Below, in pieces: positions 26,678 through 37,700 of a stretch of DNA of 64,000 nucleotides. The stretch's first letter is position 1. Each line of letters opens with the position of its first letter. Source of the DNA: Monosiga brevicollis MX1. Taxonomy: Eukaryota; Opisthokonta; Choanoflagellata; Craspedida; Salpingoecidae. Where the stretch lies: positions 256,012-320,011 of the forward strand of contig NW_001865070.1 of the NCBI RefSeq assembly GCF_000002865.3, written 5' to 3'. The notes beneath the pieces were generated by a model. The model was not told the origin of the DNA. It searched no databases and saw only the letters and a program-made list of their open reading frames with translations. The translations under genes were made by a program, and so were the position numbers.

Positions 26678-27984
26678 TCACCGGTCAGGCTTGTTGGTGA
26701 AGAGCGACCGAAGGTAGAACACCTGAAAAATAGCCACACCCACCAGCACCAAGAGTTCGCTTGCCGACACCCACTATGTAGACCCATCAGTACGCAGCCA
26801 TCATTCAACCAGGGTCAGTGCAGTCAGTGCAGGAGAGAGGCGTCCAATGCCAAAGCCAACCAGGGCCTCAGAAAAAAAAAAGACTGATTCAGGGGGCTGG
26901 GGGCCCAGAGCGGGGAGGATGGCAGCTCGAACGCGCGTGGAAACGCCGACAGACCTGGACTCGCTCATTCATAAAGTCAGCCGTGTGGCGATGGGATGCC
27001 TCGCGGAGGCGAAGGTGGCTTTGTACGGCAGAGACACGCTTGAGGCTATCGTGGATATTGACGAGGGATGTTTCCAACTGAGTCAGGGCGGTTTGATGCT
27101 TGAGGCCGTCCTGGTCCAGCACGGGCTCATCGTCACCCACGACGACATCAATGTAGACCTACAGATCGCACAGCCAATAACATATCCCGGGGCGCGTCAA
27201 TAGATTTGTCCCACTCTGACGCTATTCTACTCAAGACCGGAGGCATCTTTACCGTCTTGTGCGCCACAGTGGAGAACTTGTTGCTAAAGCAGAAGGCGTG
27301 TTCGCCAGTCTGTGGAAAGCCAAAAAAAAAAGTCGACGACAAGCCCCACAGATGGTCAGAGCAAAGGGGGCGTGCACGGCGTCATTGCCACGCGAGCCAC
27401 TCGTCAGTAAGCTCACTGGTTGCTCACAGTCGGGGTAGCTGAGCCGCCAGCAAGGCAGGGGCGAGGGAGCGGGGGCAAAGATGGACAAAGCACATTGCAA
27501 CAAAAACACACGGGCAAATCAGATCATGACGTACGCGAGTGGCAGTAAAAGTGTGGTCACCAGACTGTGCGCGCTGCTGAGACCAAATGATGTTCTGGCC
27601 CTCGCGCACCTCCACGTCAATGTCCAGACGACCGCCATAGACAACCTATACCCGCGAATCTCCGGCATGAGAAAGCGCAAGAGCAGGTTGCAAGGGTGGT
27701 TTTTTGCTCCCTACGCGCAAGCTGGATAGGGATCGTGCCACAAAAGACAGGAGGCAGGTTCGCCACTTTCAGACAATCCGCGCCAGCGCATGGGGTTGTG
27801 CCCAGTCACTCACCTGAAAATCGACTGAGACGCTGACACCTCGTTCGACTTGCTCGTAAAAGCATTGCTCTTGATGGGGACTCATGTCAAAGGTTAGCTC
27901 TGAGCCGGCCCAAGCAGGCACATACAAGGCAGAGAGCACGAGCAGTGCCGCGGCTGCCAGGCGAGTGTGCCGTTCCACCACCAT
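26678..27984 (-). CDS. p24/TMED (EMP24/GP25L) family cargo receptor
   Basis: Type I membrane protein cycling between ER and Golgi in COPI/COPII vesicles. Five exons; the first is 27984-27814. A signal peptide (AAAALLVLSALYVPAWA) precedes the GOLD domain with ELTFDMSPHQEQCFYEQV, VVYGGRLDIDVEVREGQNI, HTFTAT and HAFCFSNKFSTVAHKT; the two cysteines of the GOLD disulfide are present. A coiled-coil segment (LTQLETSLVNIHDSLKRV, then SHLRLREASHRHTADFMNER) is followed by a C-terminal transmembrane helix (LLVLVGVAIFQVFYLRSLF) and the short tail TNKPDR. The tail lacks a canonical KKxx. Layout and length fit the TMED gamma/delta-like members; the exact subfamily is not assigned. Confidence 0.93.
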
Positions 27985-28645
27985 CGCGCTGGGTGTGTGT
28001 GTCAGTGTGGAAAAATTCAAGAGCCGAAGCAGTGCTACAAGGCATCGAGCTTTTCATGAGAAGACCGTGATGATCTCAAAGTACGGACCAAACCAACTTC
28101 AAGCCCATGCACACTGAACGAGCGTCTCCATGCTGAAGGTGATGGCAGCGCCTGGCGCGACTGCCGTTTGCCGTTCAGTTGCCAGTTGCTTCATACCTGA
28201 AAAGAGCGTCAAACACAACCACAGTTGGCAACAATCAAATACCACAACTAAAAAGTACACAAAGATGTAACATACGTTTGGGATACTATTTAGAACGACT
28301 GTTTGGCACGGCTGCCGAGGTGTATCATGGGTTTTACGCTACCACTTGACAGTGTACTGCAAAATTGTCATGGGTCGTATGAAGTGGGACCCTTGGGCTC
28401 GAGAGGTCGGGAGCAGGGCATGGACCTGATTAAAGGTGATGGTCAATGGGTGCTTTCCGCTCTCGACCCGGTATTACTGGCGCGGTCAGAAGCTGAACAA
28501 AGACAGAGCGTCGAGCTTTAGAAAATCAATTCATTGGCATTTGAAACGAGAGGGCTGTGGAGGTAGAGGCACGGCCTGGAATAATCAAATGCTCTCAAGA
28601 GCTCGACCAGTCAAAAGCGCCAGTCAGGTTTTGTTCAGAAGGGCA
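27985..28645. other. Intergenic region
   Basis: About 660 bases upstream of the p24 gene. No motif-bearing frame on either strand; AT-rich around 28195-28300. It should hold the p24 promoter and the 3' end of the next - strand gene. Confidence 0.5.
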
Positions 28646-30411
28646 TCAATCCAAGTGCTTGCGGACTTTCGCCGCAAGCTCGCCGTCAGCAAGTGTATTG
28701 TTGTTGTCACTAGCCTTGGTCGCAGGTGGTTTGTTGGAGTAGGACGTGTCGCCAAGGCCCTCTTGTACCTGGGCCTTTGGGATGGAAGTGGGCGGTGAGG
28801 CTGCTCGCAATGTCGCGCTCAAGTTTGATGGCGCATCATTCGCAGCTCCCTTTCGCTGTAGATCCAACAAAGCTGAGGCTGCTAAGAGGGCAGGACCCTT
28901 GTTGCTCCGGTTGGAGCCCGAGGCATCGGCACCACTCGTTGGGTCCCCAGACAACGATGCTGGAGTCTCGCGCTTCAGGACATGGCTGTGACTTGGGTTT
29001 GCGTGCGAGCTCTCTTGAGCCACCGTGTTTGTGGTCCTAAGGACTTTACGGGCGGCCTCCAGAAAGGGTGGCAGAGGCAAATCTCGCATGACCATGGCCG
29101 TAGCTTCCATAAACCCCTCAGATTCGTCCAGCGGTATGGGCAGGTCACTCAAGTTGGCAGAATGAGCGTGAAGTTCGCGCTGAGCACGAATCTTGAGGGT
29201 TCCGCACCAAGCGGCGGCAATGTGCTCATAGCCACAATTGATGGCAGCAAGAGCCGGGTGCTGCTCTAGCGCGAGTGCGTAAAAGTAATGCTTTCGGGCC
29301 GTGCTGGGACCGAAATGGGACGGCGTCTCACCCAAAAGCTCCACCAACCGTGAGTATACGTCCTCCAACATTGACGGCCGTAGACCCGTGGCCTCGGATA
29401 AACGGCGGGCCAGCACGACGAGTATCAAGCCTCGCGCAAAGCGGGAGCTCACCCAAGCGGCCACTGATGCATTCGAAGCACGCGCGTAGACATCGCGCCA
29501 GCGATCCTGACACTGTAAGTTGGCTGCAGGAAGTCGTAAAATATCCTCACACAGCTGCGCCGGCTGCTCTAGCAGGCCCAGGTAGCGGCCTCGCACGGCC
29601 AGAGAACCAACCCCGTCGGCAGACAGCTCATTGAGAATGCGCCTCACTCCCGAATGAAAGTCTCGACCCATACCGCGCGTGTCCAAAACTACTTGATCGC
29701 CTTTCCAGCGGCGCCGTGGGCGCCCACGGCGCTTCTCGACTGGTGCACTGGAATCGGCACTCGTCTCCGGGCCAGATAGCACGGGCGACCCCGGTCGCAT
29801 GTCGTCCCTGGATTGGTTTTCGATCCTGTCAGATGAAGTGGCGGTTTGTTTCAACTTCGAGCTTCCGTTTTCGGGCTTGTGGTGCAGGGGCAGTTCTCGG
29901 GTTTGATGACCGTGAAGACCGCTGGCGTGGCCACCTTGCTCATCAATGATTGAACTGTGAACAGGGTGACGATTTGGAAGCGATCGTCGAGCTGCCTTGT
30001 TTTGAGTCCTCGCCCAGTCTTGGTTGTGATTTAGGGCCGCAGCTTTGTCAGCGCTCTCAGGGTTGCTTGCCTTGGCGTCTCGAGGTGGGCTCGGTATGGG
30101 AAGGCGGGGCAGTGAAGTGCGCTCGGTGCAATGAGGTAGGTCACTGGTGCGAAAAGCAAAAAGATGGAATCCAGTGGGCTGGCTGCACATGGTTTCAAGC
30201 TCATGGATGATGTCAGCGCGAACCAGCGCCATATCACCGCTTTCAAAGCAGTACTCTGTCGGGCTGGCAGACGTATGTCCATTGGTGGTTGCCCATGCCC
30301 GGAGTTTAAGCATGCTGTCTGGGAGTGCAAGGTAGGCTAAGTATGGGGCCGCCTGTATGGCATAGCAAGCATCAAGGTAATGCCAAGTGAGTCGGAAATG
30401 TAACTGTTGTT

Positions 30412-30449
<38 letters not shown>

Positions 30450-31078
30450 GCAGCATGGGCACGAGAATCATGGAGAAAACTCTTGGTGCGGATGTCAAGG
30501 CGGAGTGACACCAGGCTTTTACTCTTGAGCAGGTGTGAAAATTAAAATGCGTGCATTGTCAAGAATTGAGGGATGTGTATGCAAGTATTAAGAAAACATG
30601 GTTACGGTGCACTTGCCTCAAACAAGCGAGGGAATGCAGTATCCACAGGCCATTCGTAGTAGCGCTGGGGTCCCCGTGAAGGATCCGCCATCAAGGCGCG
30701 GTGACAACAGAGTTGGTGCATGCGGGAAAAGTGAATGTTATTTTCTCGTGCCATGCGTTCGATGACAGCGGGGGCTTGATCTGCAGCCAAATGCGGATCG
30801 CAGCATCGGCGCAGGATCAGAATACCCTGGGACTGAAAGGGCCAGCCTTCATCGACGGCCTGGAGTAGCTTTGTGGCCATGCGTCGATGGCGCGTGGCGC
30901 GAGAGGCCGAGGCCCGGTCCTCTGCCGTTGTTGCAGTTGTGGGCAGCAGGGCCCGGAGCACTTTGATGACCATTGGCACAGGAAGCTGTGCTGGAGAACA
31001 GCGAAGCAAAAGTGCACTGACATCCGCAGCAGAGATATTCATCGCTGCACTGGCCCCAGATGCGCGGCGCTTGGCCAT
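28646..31078 (-). CDS. Unrecognised nuclear-type protein with AT-hook-like motif
   Basis: I do not recognise the family. Two exons, 31078-30617 and 30352-28646, would give about 722 residues. They are joined by an intron that begins GCAAGT after GAG (a GC-AG intron) and ends CCATACAG; this join keeps frame and links FPRLFE to AAPYLAYLALPDS. The first exon is helical and rich in leucine (ADVSALLLRCSPAQLPVPM, VIKVLRALLPT). The middle of exon 2 is low-complexity and basic, then has EKRRGRPRRRWKGD, an AT-hook-like minor-groove-binding motif. A conserved-looking globular stretch follows (RRILNELSADGVGSLAVRG, RGLILVVLARRLSEATGL, HPALAAINCGYEHIAAAWCG), and the last 130 residues are Ser/Ala-rich. The AT-hook suggests chromatin association; nothing more can be said. 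Confidence 0.68.
30414..30447. repeat. Poly-A run inside an intron (poly-T on the gene strand)
   Basis: About 34 consecutive A on the + strand. On the - strand of the AT-hook gene, this is a long T run about 60 bases upstream of the acceptor, so it may act as a polypyrimidine-rich stretch of the intron. Confidence 0.95.
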
Positions 31079-31850
31079 GGTAAAGGGTTGGAGACTCAAA
31101 GCTGTTCGGCGTGAAGTGCTGAAGCCTCACTGGGTGGCCTCGCGACATAACTCAGACAAGGCCATGTGTTTCCGAGGCTACCGAGGTCTCTTCTTTGTCC
31201 TTTCTACCTCTCTGTGTCAATCCGTCGGCAGGGACACAATGTTCTGCGTGGGTGCGTGGGTGCGTGTGTCCTTCCGCTTGGTGCCGAGCAAGAGGCACCA
31301 AAATGGAGTTTATCTATGATTTTGACTGAAAAGAAAAGGGCGCCCGAGGGGTTTGAGACGACGCGCGCGGCGCTCTTGGCCTTGATGTGGGTCTCAAGGG
31401 AATCCAAGGAAGCAAGATCTGCTTTCGGCCACCAATCCTGGCCATTGGCCCATAGTAGTTGAGGTCATGAAGAAAGGGAGCATGAGAGCGGGTGCGGCAG
31501 GAAGCAGGATGAATACAACAGCAGGGTGACCCAGGATGGGATGTGGGTGTAAGGTGTGGGGCGAGAGTCTTGTTAACGCCTGCCGTGGGCTGCTATGGAA
31601 GGTTCAAGGCGATTGTGCGTACCCCATGTGATTGTCACAGCGTACGAAGATATCGCTGTTCTTGCACAAGCAAGTGGCTCGGTCGTTTGCTTTCAGAAAG
31701 CTTCAAACTTATGAACATCAAACAAAAGGAGTGGGAAGCAGCCACCATGAAGGAGAAAAAGCAATGATGTAGTACACATGTGGGAGGGGGTGCCACTGAG
31801 CCGGTTTGAACAATTTGGAGAGCGCTCAGTTGAGGCGTTTAGTGTTTACC
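31079..31850. other. Intergenic region
   Basis: Upstream of the AT-hook gene. Short open frames on both strands lack recognisable motifs. No gene called. Confidence 0.5.
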
Positions 31851-32365
31851 TTAGCGTTGACGTCGTCCCGGGCGAGCCTTCCAAGCATCAGGTGTCAAGA
31901 GGAAGATATTATTGACGATCAGCAATGCCCGCCAATTGACATCAATGCTGTGAAAGCTGGTGCGGCTGCCACAGGAGCAAGTGCAGTCCAGGTTAACAAT
32001 GAGGAAACATATGTGGGGCGGACTGGGTATGCGTTATTGCTTCCAGGAGTTGTGCTACATGAGTGGTGTGCTTGTTTGTGGTGCGCGCATATGCAAAGAA
32101 GAGTCTAAAGTCACTGAAGAGCAAGGAAGAGAGACTTGGTTTCGGGCCCGGGTCATAACGCCGCAGGTCAGTTTTGGCGGTGGGCCACCAGGAAGAAGAG
32201 CGGTTTGGGGTCAAGGCATGAGCATGTGCTCCAAAGCAATCGCGGCAAAAGGTGCAGGGGCGGCAGGTGGCCAGGAGTGGCATGCGCACAGGTTGTGATA
32301 ATGGCGCCTTGGGCAGGTGTTGTGGTGGCAGGTCATCGCATGTGCGGCAGAAGGGTATGGTCAAG
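31851..32365 (-). CDS. Putative partial gene with a Cys-rich exon
   Basis: Two stretches read well on the - strand. The last exon, about 32022-31851 after an acceptor CATACCCAG, reads ICFLIVNLDCTCSCGS, then FHSIDVNWRALLIVNNIFLL and a stop. Upstream, 32365-32160 encodes FCRTCDDLPPQH and ATCRPCTFCRDCFGAH, a CxxC plus CxxCxxCxxC arrangement that could bind zinc. I could not find an in-frame donor-acceptor pair linking them, nor a start, so this may be one gene with a missed exon or two fragments. A long + strand open frame overlaps (32136-32867) but lacks motifs and runs into simple repeat. Confidence 0.35.
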
Positions 32366-32870
32366 CATGGTCAAGCAAGTTGTGCTTGAATCTCACGCAC
32401 GGTGCATGAGCGGCTCCGCCGAATCTGATCGTATGTTGGTGTGTCCAAAGGATTGTGCGTCGAAGGCGGCGAACATGGGTGGGATTATGTTTGACAGGTC
32501 AAGATGGGGCGGTGTGATGGCACGGGGAAGCCAATATGATGTGATGTTTCGTGTTCGTGTGGGGAGTGTGCAGGTGAGACGAGGTGGGATCAATCAAGTG
32601 CACACACGAGAGGATCCTACCTGTTCTCACAGACACATCGACCGACTCGCACTGGCACAAGGGTGCCGATCATTCATGTTCTGCCAGAATGTGCAGCCGC
32701 GCCCCGCCCCTCTTTACCAAGAACAAAAGGGCGAAAGAGTGTTGACGGGCGGGGCGAGGGGGAGGGGCAGAAGGAGAGTGTGCGAGAAACGGGTGGAGAA
32801 AGCAAAGAACATGAGCTCGAGTGTCCACAGGAAGGAAGCAAGGCAGACGACCAGAGAGAGAAAATAAGAT
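32366..32870. other. Region without a supported gene
   Basis: Open frames on both strands, neither with recognisable motifs. It may contain upstream exons of the Cys-rich putative gene (for example near 32400-32590 on the - strand). Confidence 0.35.
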
Positions 32871-33145
32871 GAGAGACAAAGTCAATGAGACAAAGACAGA
32901 GAGAGAGAAGAGAGGGAGAGATTGAGAGAATTTGAGAGAGGGTTTGAGAGAATTTGAGAGAGATTGAGAGAGATTGAGAGAGATTGAGAGAGACAGAGAG
33001 AGACAGAGAGAGACAGAGAGACAGAGAGAGACAGAGACAGAGAGAGAGAGAGAGACAGAGGTTGAGAGAGACAGAGAGGGACAGAGAGGGACAGAGAGGG
33101 ACAGAGAGGGACGGAGACAGAGAGAGGCAGAGAGACAGAGGGACC
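32871..33145. repeat. Purine-only GAGACAGAGAG / TTGAGAGAGA low-complexity tract
   Basis: About 270 bases almost free of C/T runs on the + strand. The first part (32924-33000) repeats GAGAGAGTTTGAGAGAATTTGA and GATTGAGAGA units; the rest repeats GACAGAGAGA and GAGAGGGACA. Open frames across it on both strands are artefacts of the repeat. Confidence 0.95.
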
Positions 33146-34090
33146 AGCTTCCAGTCAATCTGCACAAAACGAACAAATTGCAGCATCAACCGGCGACAGT
33201 TCATAGGAACAGCTTAGCGAGTGGCAACAAAAACATGCGTGTGGGATACTCGAATCGAAGTTTCAGGTGGGGTACGCAACATGACGTTTGACAGCAGGTC
33301 ACACTTCTTGATGAGAGGCAGAGGTTTCTCGATGGCAGGAGAAACCGAAACGACCGCGCGTTCGCGGGTTGGGAGTTTGCTGGCACTGTGCAGCTCTCGT
33401 TCAGCAACAGTAGCAGTGCGCTTACTCACGCAGCTAGAGGTGTGCTTCACACCCAAAAACCTCTGTGCCGCGTGGCATCGTACTCAGCGTCTTGCTTGAC
33501 ATCGGACACCTGTCTATCGAGATCGAGGACGTGGACGTGTTGGGAGAGGGCAAGGCGAGGGTGGAGAAGCAAAGGGCGGCCGCGACAGCAGGTGGCCAGG
33601 CTAGTAGGGTTGGGTGACTGGGGTGGAGCTTGATTTTTTTCATTTTTTTATCACAATGAGCATGTGGAGCAACCTTTTTTGAGGAAGCATCCAATCGGTT
33701 CGTGACCCGTTTCAATATAAGAAGGTTGCAGGTTTCGCGCCGGCTTTGATGTGTTTATCGACGTCCGCTTACATGATGTCGGGCGCGATGCTTCGCGGGC
33801 CCGTTTGTGCAATTGGAGAGAGGGCCAAAGAAAGGCCGACCAAGGCTTGCCCGTCCCTTTTATGTCGCTAAATTTACACGAATTGTTGTTGTGATTTTGT
33901 TTCCTGGACACGCGATGCGGGCGTTCGCGTTCTTGGACCTTGACCTATGCACACACTGTATTCAAGATAACGGCTGTAATCTCTTCGGGGGTGGGGGAGG
34001 AAACACAGGAACCTGCCCGCCCATTCGCCAAAAGGGTTTCAAAGGGGGCGTCGCGTTTTGCTGCAACCGTGACCCCCTTTTGCTGCAACC
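33146..34090. other. Possible small + strand gene, unresolved
   Basis: A + strand frame ending at a stop at 33615-33617 reads like protein (PKTSVPRGIVLSVLLDIG, then LSIEIEDVDVLGEGKARV). A second + strand frame upstream (33221-33460) is also open, but I could not splice it to the first. The - strand of the same stretch has an equally good frame ending at 33214. One of the two strands probably encodes a short protein; I cannot decide which. Between 33620 and 34090 I see nothing. Confidence 0.3.
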
Positions 34091-34230
34091 GTCACAAAGT
34101 TTGCGAGAGAGAGATTGCAGAGTGTGTGTGTTTGAGAGAGTTTGGGAGAGAGAGTGAGAGAGAGAAAGAGAGACAGAGAGAGACAGAGAGAGACAGAGAG
34201 AGCGAGAGAGAGAGAGCGAGAGAGAGTGCA

Positions 34231-34267
<37 letters not shown>

Positions 34268-34270
34268 CAC
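34091..34270. repeat. (GA)n-rich low-complexity tract
   Basis: Begins GTTTGCGAGAGAGAGATTGC, then GTTTGAGAGAGTTTGGGAGAG, then GAGAGACAGAGAG and long GA runs. Same flavour as the tract at 32871-33145. Confidence 0.93.
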
Positions 34271-34771
34271 GCGCTTCGTTTGTTCGCGCCGACAGCAAGA
34301 CAAGAAAATTAAATTTTGTCCTCGTTGGCATCATGACGAACCATTGTGAACCAAGCCGATAACGTTATGCCGATTGTGCTGATGTTCTGGATTGGTGATG
34401 AACACATCGCGATTTCTGCAATCCCACGATGGGGCGGTGCACGTGGCTTCAACAGCTGTTGGACAAAGCTGTTCCACCAAGTCGCCTTTTGTCAGATAAA
34501 ATAGTGACTGACAATGACACACGGTAGCACCATGTCAGAATTCATTGTCAGGCAGTTTACAGCTGATGATCAAAAAAATTCAAACAAGGTCGGTTTACTG
34601 GCAGTCAGTGCCGGCGGGGCGCCGTTGAATGGGAAAGGGCTGTGACGCCACGACACGACACCGTGCGTTGTACAGGGTGTACAGAAGGCAAAAGCATGAG
34701 AATGAGAAACGTATCTGACGCGTTTCCATCTCTCATCCTGTTCTGTTTGGCTTCAGGCTCAACTGTTCATC
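34271..34771. other. Upstream region of the DPP3 gene
   Basis: About 500 bases with no supported gene; AT-rich at 34300-34380 and 34540-34590. Presumed promoter region of the following + strand gene. Confidence 0.5.
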
Positions 34772-37700
34772 ATGACGGACAAGCGCGCTCTGTACGCTGT
34801 CAGCGGGGAATGCCCGATTGTTTGCCTTGACTGCGCCGAGGTGAGCTGGGCACCCTCGGGCATGTGACTGGCGCAACCAGGTGCAATAACTTGATCCATG
34901 ATCTGTACCGCCTAGCCCTTTGCGCTCTTGTCGGACCAGGAGAAGCGCTACGCCCATCACATTGCTCGAGCCTCTTTCGAGGGCAGCAAGATATGCCTGC
35001 TCCAGGTAGAGAGCTCACGCCCCCTTACCTAGCCCAGACCGATGCTACCGTGCGCTTGCTCATCACCCCCACCGTTGATGTCAGACCTCGCTGGAAAGCG
35101 CCCCCGAGGCCCAGGTTTTGCTTGGGGCCTTTCATGGTACGCTCCCTCGCGCCCACCGTACTCTTCACGGCTCATCATCAGCCCCCCTGGGCCACCGGCG
35201 CTCCCTCCCTGACACATGCTGGCCGCATCCATGCAGACCAGGACTTGGACGATCTACAGGCCCGTTGTGTGCAGGCTGGCTTGAGCTCGGACGACTATAC
35301 AGTGAGCTAATACCGCTTCTTTGTCCTCCACAGAGCCGTACACACTCACATGTAGAGGCTATCCTCCCAGACGACTACGCAGCTGCGCTTTGCTCCAAAT
35401 GCCTTGATCCATGCCCTGCCTACTCATGCCGCCGACAAATCCACCTAGGCCTTTGTTCGATACGTGGCTGCCTTTTTCAGCAACCTGGGCAACTACCGCA
35501 GCTTTGGCGACACGAAAATGCTACCCGCCATCCCCGAAGCCACCTTCACCCGCATTCTCCAGGTTTGAAGCTCACCTCGACATGTGCGGGATGATAAAGA
35601 GGTGTCGTCTCGGGTGCCAGGGGCAATGTGCCTTCTACCCAGGACCCGCGGCATGCGAGGCGCGCGGTCTTGACCTGCTCATTGCCTCCCCGCACCAAGT
35701 CTTACCTTCCCCCCCCTGCGTTGCTGCGTTTGGCTCATCTTCGCTAGCTCTGCAAAGGCTGGAACGAGCAATTGGCTGCCGTTTGGGCCAAAATTGCCAG
35801 TCGAGTGTTTGACGACGCCGACGACGCCCTTTCTTTGGCCTTTGCGCCTCAGGGCAAAACGACCTATTACACGGCTGGAATGACCGAAGCGGAGGCTAAG
35901 GAGGTGCGCTTGCATCGGCCAGTTGGGCATGGCCACGAGCTCGTCCGAGTTGACAAAGCTCAGGCCCCTAAAGCAAGCCTCAACATATTCCGATTCTCCT
36001 ACAGGTACAAGCCGTGGCCGACGCCAGTGGTGTCTCATCCTACAATGCTCGTGTGAGCAAGCGCGCCAACGATCAGGGCCAGGTTTGCTTTATCGTCATA
36101 CACTGCCCTGCACTTGCGCTCCGACTGCTTTGTCGCCGTGCTGAGCCCCTTGATGTTTTGCCAGATGTACTACACAGTGCACTTGGCCTCGGCTGAGGCT
36201 GGCGAGCCACGCATTCTGCGCCCTGCTACTGGTTGGTGCATGCCCTTTTGAATGTGCACCAAGCCCGGCTCTGATCGAGTGCATGCCGATCCACCTTTTT
36301 TTTTCTTGTTTTCTTTTCATGCCCTTGCTTGTTGCTTCTGGTACACGAGTGTAGAGGGTCAGGCTGAGATTCGGGTCGAAACCGGCGATTTTGCTCCCAT
36401 CATGGCACGCGTCGTTTCCCACCTCAAGTCGGCCTGCATCTTTGCCGCCAACGACACTCAGCGTCAGATGTTGCAGTACTACATCGAAAGGTGAGGAAAC
36501 AACCCGGTGCTGCACTGTCTTTCATGTCAGCTAGGCCTCCGACTGGCCCATCCGGTACTGACACTGCCGTGTACCCGCAAATTCCATGCATTAGCTTCCG
36601 CACAGGCGACGTGGAAGCTCACAAAGAGGGCAGCCGCCACTGGGTCAAGGACAAGGTACGGCAGACTCTGAAACAACACATTGCCACGCATGTGTGTACA
36701 AAGCGTGGTTCGCCGCCAGGTTGTGACGGTGCCCATCTTCGCGCCATAGGGTCCGGCTGTCGAATCGTACATTGGCTTTATCGAGACGTACCGCGATCCT
36801 CTTGGCTCCAAAGCAGAATGGTTCGTCCCTCGGTCCTGCAGACGGGCCCATGCAAGACGACCGTCAAACGATGCGAGGCAGCGGTGTCTGCCCCTCCGCT
36901 TACCCGATGGTCCTTGACTATGCTTAGGGAGGGCTTTGCCGCCATTGTGAACCGAGATGTGAGCAAAAAATTCATCAAACTGGTGGAGATGGCCGAGCAA
37001 CTCTTGCCTGAGCTGCCATGGCCAGAATCCTTTGAAAAGGACCGCTTCCTGCGCCCAGATTTCACTTCATTGGAGGTGCTTGCTTTTGGCTCGAGTGGCG
37101 TGCCGGCTGGGATCAACATTCCCAACTACGATGACGTCCGCCAAAACGATGGTTTGTGCGCCTGCTCGTTGTACTTTTCGCGCTCCCACCTCTTCAGAAT
37201 GGTCTTTGAGCTCATCTCACAAGTGCGGCGGCTGGTGTGTCCTTGGTTTAGGTTTCAAGAATGTATCGTTGGGCAACATGCTGCGAGCGTCCTACGCCGT
37301 GGGCGCGGATGAACGTACCACCTTTCTGGCGGACAGCGATCAGGTTTGCCAACTCCGTGACGTTGCACAAAGTCGTGACGGTCAGCCGCATCGCTTGTAC
37401 AGGTATGCTCATTTCGACTGTGTGTATACGCGTTGGACGCAGGCTTTGTACAAGGCGATGGTGACCAAAGCATTTGACGTTCAGGTAAGGATGAACAACC
37501 AGGCCAGGGGAGTGGGATGATGCTTGCCGATGTAGGCGGTGTCATTCTCAACAAATCTTTTTCTGGTACGGGTGTGCGCGTGCATGTGTGTGATCATCAC
37601 CTATGAATGCAAACCATGCATGCACTTGGGCTTCTTATGGATCGGCTAGGTTGGCCTGCACGAGCTGCTGGGTACGTGTCGCAGAGTTGATCACTTGCAA

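Noticed and set aside
32136-32867. 243-codon open frame on the + strand
   Set aside because: No recognisable motif, no splice-linked neighbours, it overlaps the better-looking Cys-rich - strand stretch and it runs into purine-only repeat.
32670-33204. Leucine/serine-rich open frames on the - strand
   Set aside because: They are translations of the GAGACAGAGAG repeat read backwards; composition is dictated by the repeat.
34092-34334. SLSLSLSL-type open frame on the - strand
   Set aside because: Pure reading of the (GA)n tract, not a gene.
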